This document shows positions 22,073-34,180 of a stretch of DNA of 64,000 nt, one piece after another. How positions within the stretch are numbered: the stretch's first letter is position 1; the number at the start of each line of letters is the position of its first letter. The position numbers and the translations under genes are program-made. The stretch spans positions 17,759,755 to 17,823,754 of the forward strand of contig NC_083596.1 in assembly GCF_027579695.1 (NCBI RefSeq), written 5' to 3'. Source of the DNA: Neoarius graeffei (lineage: Eukaryota; Chordata; Actinopteri; Siluriformes; Ariidae). The notes beneath the pieces were generated by a model. It made no database searches. It was not told the origin of the DNA and saw only the letters and a program-made list of their open reading frames with translations.

Positions 22073-22457
22073 GGGGCAGCACGGTGGTGTAGTGGTTAGC
22101 ACTGTCGCCTCACAGCAAGAAGGTCCGGGTTCGAGCCCCGTGGCCGGCCGGCGAGGGCCTTTCTGTGTGGAGTTTGCATGTTCTCCCCGTGTCCGCGTGG
22201 GTTTCCTCCGGGTGCTCTGGTTTCCCCCACAGTCCAAAGACATGCAGGTTAGGTTAACTGGTGACTCTAAATTGACCGTAGGTGTGAATGTGAGTGTGAA
22301 TGGTTGTCTGTGTCTATGTGTCGGCCCTGTGATGACCTGGCGACTTGTCCAGGGTGTACCCCGCCTTTCGCCCGTAGTCAGCTGGGATAGGCTCCAGCTT
22401 GGCTGCAACCCTGTAGAACAGGATAAAGCGGCTACAGATAATGAGATGAGATGAGGG
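22073..22457 (+). mobile_element. Full-length DANA-like tRNA SINE
   Basis: The tRNA-like head has an A box (GTGGTGTAGTGG) and B box (GGGTTCGAGCC), followed by the body TTTCTGTGTGGAGTTTGCAT and a tail of ATGAG repeats. The 9-bp target duplication GTATTAGTA is exact at 22064-22072 and 22458-22466. RNA polymerase III transcribed class; needs a LINE partner to move. Least degraded copy here. Confidence 0.93.
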
Positions 22458-24603
22458 GTATTAGTAATCTTATCAAAGCGGAACGTTTAGGCAGGAGCTG
22501 GATCCAGATCATCGAATTACAAATACTGCAACTGATCAAAAGAGAGAGAGAGTCCAGAGAGAAGTAATAGCTGAGGGAATGTTTTAATGGTAGACCAGTT
22601 CCACAAAAACACTGTTTGTACTGTCAATGTTCGGTCTGGGCTTCCAACTCGTTCACACATTTTAATCCAATTTTTTTTTTTTCCTGTACGGTCATACTTG
22701 ATTGCTTGTAACATGTAATAAAATAATTTTCCTTTTTGTTTTAAAACATACTTTGGTGAAAACTTCCTCCACAAAATTTTCCACAAATTTTATATACATA
22801 TCAAACCGCTTGAAGTTGGTTTAGTTTGTACCTGCCAGATCCTAACATGCAGAACCTTCTCCTCGATCAACGGTGAGACGCTTCATAAACATGGTTTTCA
22901 AACATTTCTATTCCTAACCAAAATCCAAAACACACATGTACATCCAAAGATGACAATCAGCTAAAAAATAAAAAATGTATCAAAGCAGCCATTTTGTTTG
23001 GAAAAGAAGTGGGTGGGTGTGCTGTATGTGGTTTTAAGTGGCACGGTGAATCCTGGATGAGACCCTAATACTGATGTTAAGGGAACACCATAGTCAGTCA
23101 GTCTTAACTGAGCGTCAGGAAGGCTTGCTAAATTCTGTTGCCTCTCTTTGCATAAGCCATGGCTGCACGGTTGGTCTAATCTACTGAAGGACAAACAGAA
23201 GGCACTTTTATTGAAGTATTAAACTGGATGCAACTCTCTCAATGTTGTAGTGGTCCACTGGAACAGTTTTATATCGTGAGATCGCATCAAACGACGTGCA
23301 CTAATGATCTCTTCAGACTTTCTACATTGTTGATTTGCATTACAACGACTGAACTTGACACCTCTGGAAAGGGTGTTTAACTCAAGAAAAACGACAAAAC
23401 TGCCATAACCACGGGACGTACACTTGGACGTCACACAGACGAATTTGATTACACTCGGCAGATCTCTAAACGATGTTTTTGCAGTGTTAACGTTTTGGTG
23501 TACACATATGGTGATCTTTTTAAGCGATAGTACTGACCACGTACTGTACAGCAAAGAGCTATTTTGCGATAGGCACAAATACAAGAAAGTCATCCTGGTT
23601 CACAAAAGTCCTGACTGTAGACATCTGACTGAAGTAAATTCAAGCTTTGATCTCCATTAAAAGTACTGGTTGGTTTTTTTTTGTCTGTTGACAACCAGAA
23701 AACCTTCAGGAATAAGGACACAGTTCAAGGACTCACAGTGACATGATAACAGTTGCGAAAGAAAACTGGCAGAAGAATATAAGCAAACAACGTGATCCGA
23801 AAGGTAATATTCGTAATATTTAGTAACGTTCATCAAATTCGGCTTCTTCAATAAATTGTCTGCTCCGAGGGAAAACTCCGGTCTTTGGCAACTCAGACTG
23901 GATGGAGTAACCAACATCCAATCAATCAGGACAAGGAGACATCTCGACTTGCCTGACAATTGGAAAGCTCAGCCCGAAGCACTGGTTGTATTCGTTTGGG
24001 TTTCAAAACTGCCAAAAGTTTCTGACTAGACATTTCACTTTTTCCTGTCTTTGAAAGTCATGAAGCTTTATCAGGTTTGCGCAAATACAGTACAAATATG
24101 ACATGGCTGAAGAGCAAATAAGCGTCATCAAGCATTCGTTTCAACAGTAGGTTACTAACGAGACCACACATACAGACAATACACCACACCATGCTATGCA
24201 CCCAAACATAACATTCTTTTCACTGATAGAGAGGGACACAAATCAGATTCACAATTCAGAAATGAAGGTCAAGCAAAACAGAACAGCTTGATTGTGTTGA
24301 CTGTCTCTTTGGATAGTACAAAGAACAAGGGGCAACACTAAGAGGTAGAGGCTGTAAATGAAAGCTAGTAAGTTCTACTTTCACATGTTGAGGAGGGCCG
24401 TTTGCATCATAAATAGAACTTCAGAACTGGGCTCGTTTCCTTGCAGAGTACCAATAGCAAAATCATCATCATCTTGTGACTCTGACCATGTGTGTGTAGC
24501 CTATAAAAGGTCACTGGGACATCATGTTTGTTTATCCTCTCTTCACCATTGCCATGGACGTGTAAAGGTGAACTAAAAGACCATCATGCCACCATGCCAC
24601 TCT
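22458..24603. other. Intergenic or distal VKORC1L1 3' region, no recognised feature
   Basis: Low repeat content, (GA)n at 22541-22550, no exon-like frame with splice sites. The frames on - near 23219-23593 and 23657-23959 have no family resemblance that I can see. Confidence 0.5.
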
Positions 24604-24800
24604 AGGAGCGGCATGGTGGTGGAGTGGTTAGCACTGTCGCCTCGTAGCAAGAAGGTTTTGGGTTCAAGCCCAGTGGCCGATGAGGGCCTTTCTGTGTGGA
24701 TTTTGTATGTTGTCTGCGTGGGTTTCCTCTACTGTTCAAAGACATGCAGGTTAGGTGAACTGGCTACTCTAAATTGTCCATAGGGAGGAGAAAACCTCAA
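24604..24800 (+). mobile_element. Truncated DANA-like SINE
   Basis: tRNA-like head (GGTGGAGTGGTTAGCACTGT, GGGTTCAAGCCC) and half of the body up to CTCTAAATTGTCCATAGG; the tail is missing. Diverged relative to 22073. Confidence 0.85.
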
Positions 24801-25175
24801 TAATCTAGCAGAAGGCAACGAGAAACCACTACGGTAATTCCTCCCTAGAAATTCTGAGAGCTGAAGCTGTCAGAGCAGACATGCCATCAGGCAGAACACT
24901 AAAGAAAAACAGCACTCTAATTCTGTGTCTTTGTTAAATCTTCATTGTCAAAGAAGAGTGCATTAAGACAAACCTTGGGTGACTATAACTCCAGGGCTTG
25001 ACTGTGTCCTTAGAACAGACACATGGCCTATTGTTTGTGACAGTATGGGCGATACCCCCAGTACCCAATTGCATAACTGTACAAATTCATAAATGATGTG
25101 AACTTTTTTGACCGCTTGTATTTCAGGGCAGCATGGAGAGCTGTTTGCTCTGCCAGGCCCCAATGGACTTGGATG
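24801..25175. other. Unassigned sequence between two SINEs
   Basis: No coding or repeat signature recognised. Confidence 0.5.
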
Positions 25176-25187
25176 ATGGACAAAATC

Positions 25188-25558
25188 CATCCATCCATTA
25201 TCCATAACCGCTTATCCTGTGCAGGGTCACAGGCAAGCTGGAGCCTATCCTAGCTGGCTATGGGCGAGAGGCTGGGTACACCCTGGACAAGTCGCCAGAT
25301 CATCGCAGGGCTGACACAGAGACAACCAACCATTCACACTCTCATTCACACCTACGGTCAATTTAGAGCCACCAGTTAGCCTACCCTGCATGTCTTTGGA
25401 CTGTGGGGGAAACCAGAGCACCCGGAGGAAACCCACAAAGACACAGAGAGAACATGCAAACTCCACAAAGAAAGGCCCTCGTCGGCCATTGGGCTCGAAT
25501 CCAGAACCTTCTTGCTGTGAAGCGACAGTGCTAACCACTACACCACCGTACCACCCAT
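25188..25558 (-). mobile_element. DANA-like SINE
   Basis: Complete body on -, from the tail (CATCCATCC) to the tRNA head. Exact 12-bp target duplication ATGGACAAAATC at 25176-25187 and 25559-25570. Confidence 0.93.
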
Positions 25559-25790
25559 ATGGACAAAATCAATGTTCAAAATTCTTTGGGACCAGAGCAC
25601 CTTTGACAAGAACTTGCAGAACCTTGGCCTTATGACATCATTATGCACCACAATGTGAATATTGTGGACTAGTCCTTATTTTTTTTTCTCTTGTGCTGCA
25701 TGGTAGTATAAGAGCAGGGGCAAAACAGACAGCAGATGCTACTGCACAATCCCCTTGAATGGGAATAGTAAGTGGTACTACTATGTTGAA

Positions 25791-26116
25791 CCGTGAGCTG
25801 GCCTAGTGGTTAGCATGTCCAGCTCTCAATCGGGAGATCACAAGTTCTACTCGTGGTCAGGTCATACCAAAGAACATCATAAAAATGGTACCTACTGTCA
25901 TCTGGCAAGGCATACTGCAATACAGATGCGAGTGAGGAGTCAAACTCTCATGGTTACCTGAGGATCGACCCCCACTGTAACCCTAGTTGTATAGGCGAGA
26001 GGCAGAGGGCTACAGAAACGGAGATCAGTGCTGCCCAATGTGCCTTAAGGGCCTGGTTAGTACTGGGACGGGAGACTGCCTGGGAAGACCAGGGCATGGC
26101 GCAGGAAGGACTTATG
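25791..26116 (+). mobile_element. Composite SINE: tRNA-like head and 5S-rRNA-like 3' part
   Basis: The head CCGTGAGCTGGCCTAGTGG..GATCACAAGTTCTACTC has tRNA-like A and B boxes. After a central body, 26047-26096 closely matches the 3' half of vertebrate 5S rRNA (GGGCCTGGTTAGTACT, then GGGAGACTGCCTGGGAAGACC), including the C-box region. A 14-bp target duplication (ACTACTATGTTGAA at 25777-25790, ACTACCATGTTGAA at 26117-26130, one mismatch) proves the whole 326 bp moved as one unit. Confidence 0.85.
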
Positions 26117-26130
26117 ACTACCATGTTGAA

Positions 26131-28742
26131 ATGAAGATGATTCAAAAGACATAAGAAAAATACAAGAGCTGTTGGCAGCAAAACAACAGAAGAACAGTGC
26201 AGAACTGTGAGAAACTCAGTAAAGCTGTCTCACATAGAGACAGACCCTGATGACACCCTAAAGGCTGATTCTCATCTTCTAATATAGAAGAACGAGTCTA
26301 CCTTGGCAGAGAGGCCGGAATTCCCACCATCAGCGCATTCTGATGATCGGAGTGTAACGCAGGGCTGTGGCTCAGCAGCAAATGCACTTCAGGATCATTT
26401 CAGACTGACTTATTGAAACTAAATTTGAATTTTCCACTTGACGGCTGATGGAACACGAACTCATTTTGTGGTACAGGCGCTCGAGCAAGAGATGTACCTA
26501 TTCTACAATGTACCCATTTTCTTTGGGAGCTTTTCTGCACATTCATGACTGCATTCAATCTGTGACCTGATAAAAGAACGATATTCTCAATGCCTCCGGT
26601 AGAAACACCAGTGGCCTCAATAGAGGTACAGGCTGATTGAAGCTCGGCACATAAATGCAAGACAGATGCCAAGTAAAAGATGATGTATATTGCTCCTGGT
26701 CTTATTGAGATAATGTCCACAAGGTCAGGTGCAATGAGTACTGATACCTTAGAGGCAGAATTCTAAGCAACAGGATATAACCTGGCATGATGAAACTGTA
26801 GAAATCTCCAACTCAGACCAATCAGGACTAATGCTTGATCGTAAGCAATACAGAATTTGTTCAACTTCGAGACTTGCTCAAAATGACCAAGCTTTTCACA
26901 AATTAAACACATTTAGTCAACATCTAGCCTGTGAAATTGTGTTTCAGCAACTCGAACAGAGGATGAGCGGAATTACATATAGCAAAGAATATCCACTAAA
27001 ATGGCTTTGTGCCAGATCAGGGTGTGACCAGATTTCCAGGGCACGATTCATCAAAACCATTGAGGCATCATGAAGTACTCTTCACTTTTGGTTAGGTTTA
27101 GCAAGCAGGACATTCACAACTGACCTTGGGTATACTTCAGCGGACATGTCCAAGCAACACCCAAATTTAGTGTCTGTATGGGCTTGTGCGTATTGACTGT
27201 TCATCTGTGAAGCCAAGGGTGCAAGGCAGGTATTACAATAAAGCACGTGCTCAGCTTGTGTGCTGAGACCCATCTGCAACAGCAGAAAATCAAGTATACT
27301 TTGGAGACATCCATGCACATGTACGTATCCATGTAGTGAGAAGACATGTCCGCAAAAGTACACTTCAGCCCTCAGACTTCACCCTTGCAACACCAAGGTC
27401 TATGCATACTCCCTTATTTGGATGATTAGCTGCTGTGTGAGCAGCCCAAAAGCAAGTGATGGGCCAGACAATGCTTCCGATCTCAGACATGGAAGCTCTA
27501 TGACTAAAATTCAATCACAAGTCACTTGCTTTTAATAGAGTGGTCAGTAGCATGAAGCATAACATGCACATTATTTGAGTCTTTTTGATGGAAGACCGAG
27601 CTACCTCAATTACGGATGCAGCCACAAAATTGCGAGTGGCCACACGTCACATACGCAGACTGTGGTTAATGTGGCAACCTTAACTGACAACACCCAGGGT
27701 GGTATTTTTCAACCACCACCAAGAGGGTACAAAATCAGAAGTGATGCTTGGATGGGCAAATAGATGGTGTACCTGTAGGGCTAACGCCATCAGAAGCAAT
27801 GCAGCAAGGGGCAAATTTACAAGGACCTAAGGAAAAGGAAGAAGTTGATCCGTTTTGGCATACAGAGGCTATTCAATTTCCAATGTGCTTCATAAACAGA
27901 GCAGAGACAAATGTTTGGGCCAAGATGCATTGGCGCAACGACTGGCCAAAGACGTATGCTTTTCAACCACTACCATTCTTGTAGTCATCACTGCAACACA
28001 TCCAATTACGCAACCAGTCTGGACACTGGGATTAACCCCAGTATACTGGCATCCTTGCAAAGGGTCAGACATTATGAGTGAACATACACTCCACCTGTGT
28101 ATGCAGTAAGGTGGGAAGCTTGTTGCTATGGTTTGAAACACTGAACATGAAACCTGTCATCAATGTTTTTGTAGTCAGCTACAACCAACTCTTTCTGGGT
28201 CTATCCCAAAGATATATGTGGCACCATTATCTGAACACAGTTCTGGTCTACCACTTAGACTGCGTAAATTAGTCAACTGGACGTACACAGCATGTCTCCA
28301 ACCTCCATGCAAAATGTTGCTTCAGCAATCGATCAGTTTCTGCAACTTACTCTTTGAACCAAAAGATGATGCATATAGAAAAGGGTCTCGCTCTTAAACA
28401 GCATTTTTGGGGCCATCACTATGGCCAGATGAGTTGGTGAATGCCATGAGCCATCAGCCAACACACCGTGTAACAAGCCCCTTCCCCAGTAAGGACTGTC
28501 GAAGTATGAAATTGTTACAGCCAGCTTTTGAGGCGAGACAATGACACTGATTAGCTGTTTCTGTGCTTTGAGGTACACCATATACAGGATCAGAATTTCA
28601 AGATATTTAGTGTCAATATCAGAATGTTCGCTATTGATAAAAGTATGGCATCAGTGCTGGCAGGGTGCAATCAAGAGGTGTTACAAAACCTCAGAACATA
28701 AATAGGTACCACTAGTTGCAAATTAAACATAAGGAAGTAGAA
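26131..28742. other. Possible distal VKORC1L1 3' UTR or intergenic DNA
   Basis: About 2.6 kb without recognised repeats or exons. Frames up to 106 codons occur on both strands but look random. The low repeat density compared with neighbours is compatible with transcribed UTR, not proof of it. Confidence 0.4.
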
Positions 28743-28751
28743 CACAAGGTT

Positions 28752-29109
28752 GGGCAGCACGGTGGCACAGTGGTTAGCATTATCGCCTCACAGCAAGAAG
28801 CTTCACGCCTCATGGCCGACAGGAGCCTTTCTGTGTGGAGTTTGCATGTTCTCCCCATGTCTGTGTAGATTTCCTTTGGGTGCTCCAGTTTCCCCTACAG
28901 TTCAAAGAATTACAGATTAGGTAAAATACCTAGTCACTGGGGTTGCACAAGCCAGCGCTTAGCTAGTGCCGGTCCCAAGCCTGGATAGATCGGGGAGGGT
29001 TGCGTCAGGAAGGGCATCCGGTGTAAAAACCTACACCAAATCAAATATGCCGAACAGATCTGCTGTGGCGGCCCCGGATGAACAGGAGCAGCCGAAAGAA
29101 TGCCACCAC
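28752..29109 (+). mobile_element. DANA-like SINE with a different 3' tail
   Basis: The tRNA head and central body resemble the other SINEs, but the 3' part is GGAAGGGCATCCGGTGTAAA, then GCTGTGGCGGCCCCGGATGA, as in zebrafish DANA-type tails. Exact 9-bp duplication CACAAGGTT at 28743-28751 and 29110-29118. Confidence 0.9.
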
Positions 29110-29118
29110 CACAAGGTT

Positions 29119-30881
29119 ACAAAACTAACCATATTTCTGTGACAGAATGAAAGCTCACCATGCCATTTTGGTCATTAGGGTTGACAAGAATGGCTAGTGG
29201 ACGGGTTGTGGCAAGGTGCAGACCCTTTATAGGCTCCACGCATGGGGTCATGGCCTTGAGTTCACAACTTTGCTATTGATACTCAGCAAATGCACTCGTT
29301 CCGAAGGAGACCGCTCCGACAGTCATAGAATCCCAATTAGGTGCGTAACTTACTTTCTATTTTCACATACCAGTGTAGATCCTCAACAGATTTAACAGCA
29401 TTACTCCAAATACTGTTCTGTAGTAGTACATAATAAGCAGCTACAGTAAACGTGGCAACTGAAAACTAAATATAAAAGCATTATACAAGGGCTGTGAATG
29501 TGTATGAATGTTAATGACCGGCAGTAAAATCAATGTAGAGCGTTGAATGTTTTGTACGTGGGCGGGAAAGGCTGAAAATCACAATAATGCACAAGAAACA
29601 AGGGACACAATGAAATACTTTTAAGTACAACACATTTCGAGTCAAGGACAAAAAAAGAATTTTAGGCACATTATTCTCTAGTGAATGTTACTGTGTGTAC
29701 AGGAATGCTGACATACAAGAGTATTTACAATAGAGTACAGAAAAGGGAACTTGTCTGAAGAACCGTCTCAGCAGGGCGGGGAGAAGTACGTACTGCTCTA
29801 CAGACTCGTTCACAAGTTAGCCTTTTCACAACTGTGAACTCCAAGTTCCCCCAAACAAACTCTAGGCCTGACCTACAACTAAGAAGGCTTACTTCTTACT
29901 CTTTCTCAGGTGCAATTTAAACAAATTATGACAAATGTAACGGATCCCTACGATGAGTAAAAACTGGAATGTGAGAGCTTAGTGTAGATCAACAACACAA
30001 GTGTAAGATGAAATCAGCTCAAGTCAAACAGCTTGGTTATTTTACTTGACAGAAGTAAGGATGTTGCTGTAGTTGGTTTTTAGAACAAACTGTCCAAGTA
30101 ACTAACACAATATCTACCTAGAGAACTGCAGGGAAAAAAACAAAAATTGCAGATGACACCAATTTTGATCTACATACCAACATCTCACGACTCTCCCACA
30201 GTTAATAAAAATTAGTGGTCTTACTCAAAATGAAGTTAAAAAAAAAAAAAATACTGTAAACATAAAAATTACAATTTATTTGTTGAACGATTTCTATCCT
30301 TTTTATGTCTTTGAATGGAAATACCTCTGAACCGTACATAAACCTCATGATCATGCACTTTTATTCAATTAAAAGCCCATAATTCAGTTGATGTACAGCG
30401 CCATAAAAACAAGACTTCTCCACTGGATTAAAGTAAGCACCATTTGACAGGGCTATGCCTTCTCTACGTTTCGCCTGCTTGCTTTGTTCTTCACAGGATT
30501 TCCTCTGTCCGTACTCGTAGCTGGTTCTCTGCAAGTGCTTTTGCGAGCCACCTTTGACTCTGCTTATCTTGGCCCCATCCCTCATGAGCAAGAAACAAAA
30601 AACACCCCAAAAAAAAAAAAAACTGGACAAAAAAAAAAAAAAAAAAACCCAAACACTTTGTTTTAAATCCTTCATTTGTAAATGCAAATGAACTTGTGAT
30701 CTGCGGCCCTAGGATTTTAATTTTCTTCAGACTGGGTATTTTCATTTTTTACATGTACGCAGAATAGACACTGGTTTGGAAGCAAGGTCTCCCGGTGGCA
30801 AGTCAAATGTTCGGAGGTCACATTTCTTTTCTTTTATTATTATTTTTTTAATCCTTGTATTATCTTTTTTTTTTTTTCCTT
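29119..30881 (-). promoter_or_regulatory. VKORC1L1: VKORC1L1 proximal 3' UTR with candidate poly(A) signals
   Basis: Directly downstream of the VKORC1L1 stop. On - there are AATAAA hexamers at 30360-30365 and 30275-30280 (read as TTTATT on +), which would end a UTR of about 550-620 nt; longer forms reaching beyond 29 kb are possible. Poly-A/poly-T runs at 30605-30650 and 30862-30878. No coding frame. Confidence 0.5.
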
Positions 30882-31102
30882 TTAGTCCCGCTTTAGCTGT
30901 TGCTTCCAGGCCTCGTTCAAGTAGACCAGCCTCTTGTAGTTGAGCACGAGTAGAATGAAGTTCAGTGCATATGTGGTAATGCAGATGATGCAGAAGTCTT
31001 TCAGGACAAAGTAGAGGATGTAGGCCAGGTACACTGAGCCTATCACTGAGACGATGGACGTGGTCATTAGAATCAGGGCGGCCATCGCACTCACAGTCAA
31101 GC
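30882..31102 (-). CDS. VKORC1L1: VKORC1L1 exon 3 (catalytic CXXC, C-terminus)
   Basis: Last exon of vitamin K epoxide reductase complex subunit 1-like 1, an ER-membrane thiol oxidoreductase that reduces vitamin K epoxide and quinone. The phase-1 acceptor (CCCTTAG) is at 31103-31109. It encodes 73 residues: a hydrophobic TM helix (residues 6-34), [11 protein letters not shown] with the redox pair C38-x-x-C41 followed by TYA (the residues that shape warfarin binding in VKORC1), another TM helix (46-54) and the tail [19 protein letters not shown]. The [13 protein letters not shown] tail identifies VKORC1L1 rather than VKORC1. TAA at 30882-30884. No lesions. Convergent with GUSB. Confidence 0.97.
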
Positions 31103-31454
31103 CTAAGGGACGGACACACACACACGGGCCGGTTAATGACAACAAAAAACAAGCAATGTAACATTATAAAGGTCAACTCTTCAATTCAGTCATTTCTCTT
31201 TCCAATGGCAGGAATTTTTTTTTTCAAGCCATATGCTTGTGCTTCAGGTTTTAAACATGAGGACCTAAAAAGGTAAAACTCATGATCACTTGCTGGAATT
31301 AAATTTATTACTTCAGTAGGATGGCTTTCAATTTCAGCCTCTTTCAACAGAATCAGAAAGGAGCCTATTAAATAATTCTTCACTGGCGCGTTTAACACGA
31401 ATTCTCCAAGGGAAATTGCTAGTCTATTTGTATTTTACTTAATGTATTTTAAAC
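31103..31454 (-). other. VKORC1L1: VKORC1L1 intron 2, proximal part
   Basis: 352 bases next to exon 3 containing a (CA)n run near 31113-31123; no other feature seen. Intron 2 runs to 40313 and is otherwise filled by the repeats listed separately. Confidence 0.7.
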
Positions 31455-32640
31455 AGGCACGTAATGACTCAACAAATTCACGATTCAATTTAATTCATGA
31501 TATTGGGTTCACAATTTGATATTCCCACAATATTTTTGAAAATAGAGTAAATGAAGAAAACGTTATTACCAAAAAAAGGTGTTCCGAGAGCACAATATCC
31601 CCTGCTGGCAACTCGGCCATAACTCTGGTAAAGCGTGACCGAATTGAATGAAATTGCAACATGCGCATTACCGACAAAGAATCCTGTCAAATTTTGTGAA
31701 ATTCCTCCAAAAATTGTGACAGGAGTTGATTTCAGAAGGCGAGTACCCTTCCCGGGACGGACGGACGGACATCACCACGATATAATCCCCCTTCGGGTCT
31801 TTCGGCCAGTGGGGGATAAAAATTGTGAGGGAAGTTGATTTCAGAAAGTAAGCACACCTTGATGAAATTGCCAAAGTACAAGTTTGTTAATAACCAAGGG
31901 CATAACTCTGGGAAAATTTGCCCAAATTAAACGAAATTTCAACATGCATACAACGATCATATAACAAAGCCTTTTGCCAAGTTTGGTGAAATTCCTCCAC
32001 AAATTGTTAGAGGAGTTGATTGCAGAAGAACGTACGCCCTCGTGAAATTGTCAAAGTACAAGTTATTTAATCAAGGGTCAAAACTCTGAGAAAATTTTCA
32101 CAAACGAAATTAAATCGCAATATGCGTATTACCGTCATATAACAAGGCCTTTTGCCAAGCTTCGAGAAATTCGTCCGAAAATTGTGAGAGGAGTTGATGT
32201 CAGAAGGCGAGCGCACCTTCATGAAATTGTCAAAGTACAAGGTTGTTAATCAAGGGCTGTAACTCTGGTAAAATGTGACCCAATTTAACGAAATTACAAT
32301 ATGCGTACTGCCGACATATAACAAGGCCTTTTGCCAAATTTGATGAAATTCCTCCACAAACTGTGAGAGGAGTTGATTTCAGAAGGAAAACACACACATG
32401 AAATTGTCAAAGTATAATTTTGTTAAATCAAGGGCTGTAACTCTAGTAAAATGTGACAATTTAACAAAATTGCAATATGCATATTACTAACATAGAACAA
32501 AGAATCCTGCCAAGTTTCGTGAAATTCCTCCAAAAATTGTGAGAAGTTGATTTCAGAAGGTGAGTATCCTTCCCGGGATGGACGGACAGACGTTGCCACA
32601 ACATAATCCCCCTTCGGGCCTATCAGCCAGCGGGGGATTT
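31455..32640 (+). repeat. Tandem array of about 175-bp units ending in GACGGAC/CCCCTTCGG
   Basis: About five or six diverged units carry the same order: GTAACTCTGG..AAAATGTG, AACAAGGCCTTTTGCCAA, GAAATTCCTCCA.AAATTGTG, GAGGAGTTGATTTCAGAAGG and TGAAATTGTCAAAGTA. The block CCGGGACGGACGGAC..AATCCCCCTTCGGG closes the array at 31756-31800 and again at 32572-32620. Noncoding fish minisatellite in VKORC1L1 intron 2. Confidence 0.8.
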
Positions 32641-33150
32641 TTTTAAAAAAGGCAATATTTATTTTCCTATTCTTATCAACTTTTATTTTTGTTAAATTAA
32701 AAAATTTAAAAAAAATCATTCTTAATAACCAGTAATAATTACTGACTGACATGTGTCAAGGTTGGAATAAAATACAACAACCAAATAAATTAAATATTCC
32801 TTTTATTAAAAGTGAAAAAGTTGATGACAAATTGGCCTTTTCTTAAACTTTTAGGAACATTTCTACTACCTCTGCTTCTCTTTTTTTAATTTTTTTTTAA
32901 TAAAGCTTGTCAGTCTGTAAAAAGATAGCCAATCTACATGTACATTCAATCGCACAACAGCTCTTTTTCACTTTAGGTCCGTTTTGGGAGTTTTCATGGT
33001 ATTAGAGCTGTGTTACTTCCACCTGCTGTGAAGTGAAGCATATTCCCGCTATTGTACATTATTGCACCCTCTGCTGCCTAAACAATATGATTACAGCTAG
33101 GAAAATTTAAGCTTTTGCAACCTGATAATAATCACAATTCATTTTTTTCC
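32641..33150 (+). repeat. Dispersed repeat shared with 47985-48150 and 54870-55450
   Basis: CATTTATTTTCCTATTCTT, TTGTTAAATTAAAAAA and ACATGTGT(C/A)AAGGTTGG recur at 48014-48135; TATTAGAGCTGTGTTACTTC onward recurs near 9086 and 55275. Members are interrupted differently in each place. Family not identified. Confidence 0.6.
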
Positions 33151-33789
33151 CATCTGCTCAAATCCAAAAGATATTTCAAGACATGCACTGCACTTGTAAG
33201 GATTATCATTCCTGCACTAGCACAATATTATTACTTTATACATCATGGTAGTTCATCACGCCTGAATATAAGGAAATCCAGGAATGAAATCTTAACGAAA
33301 TTAAAATGTCTGCAGAGAAAAATCACCATACTGATAGAGGAAAGATGCGACCTTTCCCCCGGTTGGCACTACCATGACCCAGGTATACACAATCCCTTTG
33401 CATTCTCTTTTCAGGTCAATCTATTCATAGATCCAACATTGCAATAAGGACAAGAGGATAGATAGAGCACACAGCTGAGGAGAGACGAAGAAGAAACCTG
33501 CAGTGACACAGTGTTGGAGCAAAAAGCATATTAAATCACAACTGCAGTGTAAACGGGATGCCTGGCTTTTATTTGAAGTGTAATAATCAAATTTAAATAA
33601 TTTTTAGACAAAAATACAGTTCCTGTTGGACAGACATTATTAAAAACATGGACGGAATTCTTTGTTTGCAATAGACGTCACATCCGGCAGTGATCCACCT
33701 CTTGATGTATTCAGGTTTCCAGCTGACGGGCGGGCATCGTATTTGTTTACAGTCGCTTTGCAGTAGTTTCTTGTGTTTTGCCTCTAAAT
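33151..33789. other. VKORC1L1: VKORC1L1 intron 2 sequence upstream of a THAP relic
   Basis: Mostly unassigned. The last 150 bp probably include the 5' flank of the THAP relic (CpG-containing AGACGTCACATCCGGCAG near 33673). Confidence 0.5.
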
Positions 33790-34020
33790 ATGCCAGATCG
33801 TTGCTCTGTATTTGGATGTTCAAACCGAACAAATTGAGAAAAAGACAAAAGGTATTACAGGATACGACAAGAAGTCATGCACAAGGGTGAAAGAATGAAA
33901 AATCTCAAAAAGACACCGTGAAAAATGGCTCGCAAACCTTTCACTGTGTTCGAAAGGAATCGAGAGTCCACATGCTCGTGTTTGCAGCGATCGTTTTGTC
34001 AAAGGCACATGCATCAATTT
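33790..34020 (+). pseudogene. THAP zinc-finger domain relic
   Basis: Begins MPDRCSVFGCSNRTN and is followed by an in-frame stop and a frameshift. The rest of the domain is still recognisable in a shifted frame: KRHREKWLANLSLC and then ARVCSDRFVKGTCIN. THAP domains are C2CH zinc fingers that bind DNA; here C-x4-C and the later C are present, but the zinc-ligand His of the usual C-S-D-H-F is Arg (CSDRF). Several fish transposon-derived genes combine THAP with SWIM/YqaJ-type regions like those at 36759 and 48350. Dead copy, split from any downstream exon by a hAT insertion at 34181. Confidence 0.75.
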
Positions 34021-34180
34021 TATGCATATAAAATCAAAACTTCTAATGTTAAATGAGTTTTCTTACGTTCTGGATGTCATAAAACAAACTAGTCTGTTTT
34101 GGTCGGCCTCGATCGAAACTCGATCGTTTACGTTTTTTTTTCAGGTTGTCCAGTCCAATGGTGTCAAGCTCGTAAGTCTG

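Noticed and set aside
23219..23959. Two frames of 100-124 codons on - at 23.2-24.0 kb
   Set aside because: No similarity, codon pattern or splice context to support a gene.
26047..26096. 5S rRNA gene
   Set aside because: Only the 3' half is present and it lies within a SINE bounded by target duplications.
30361..30745. Frames on - with poly-Phe runs near 30.4-30.7 kb
   Set aside because: Created by poly-A/poly-T tracts in the VKORC1L1 3' UTR; no domain.
33593..33832. Open frame on - upstream of the THAP relic (PPVSWKPEYIKRWITAG)
   Set aside because: Overlaps the likely 5' flank of the THAP relic on the other strand; no family recognised and no start or splice context.
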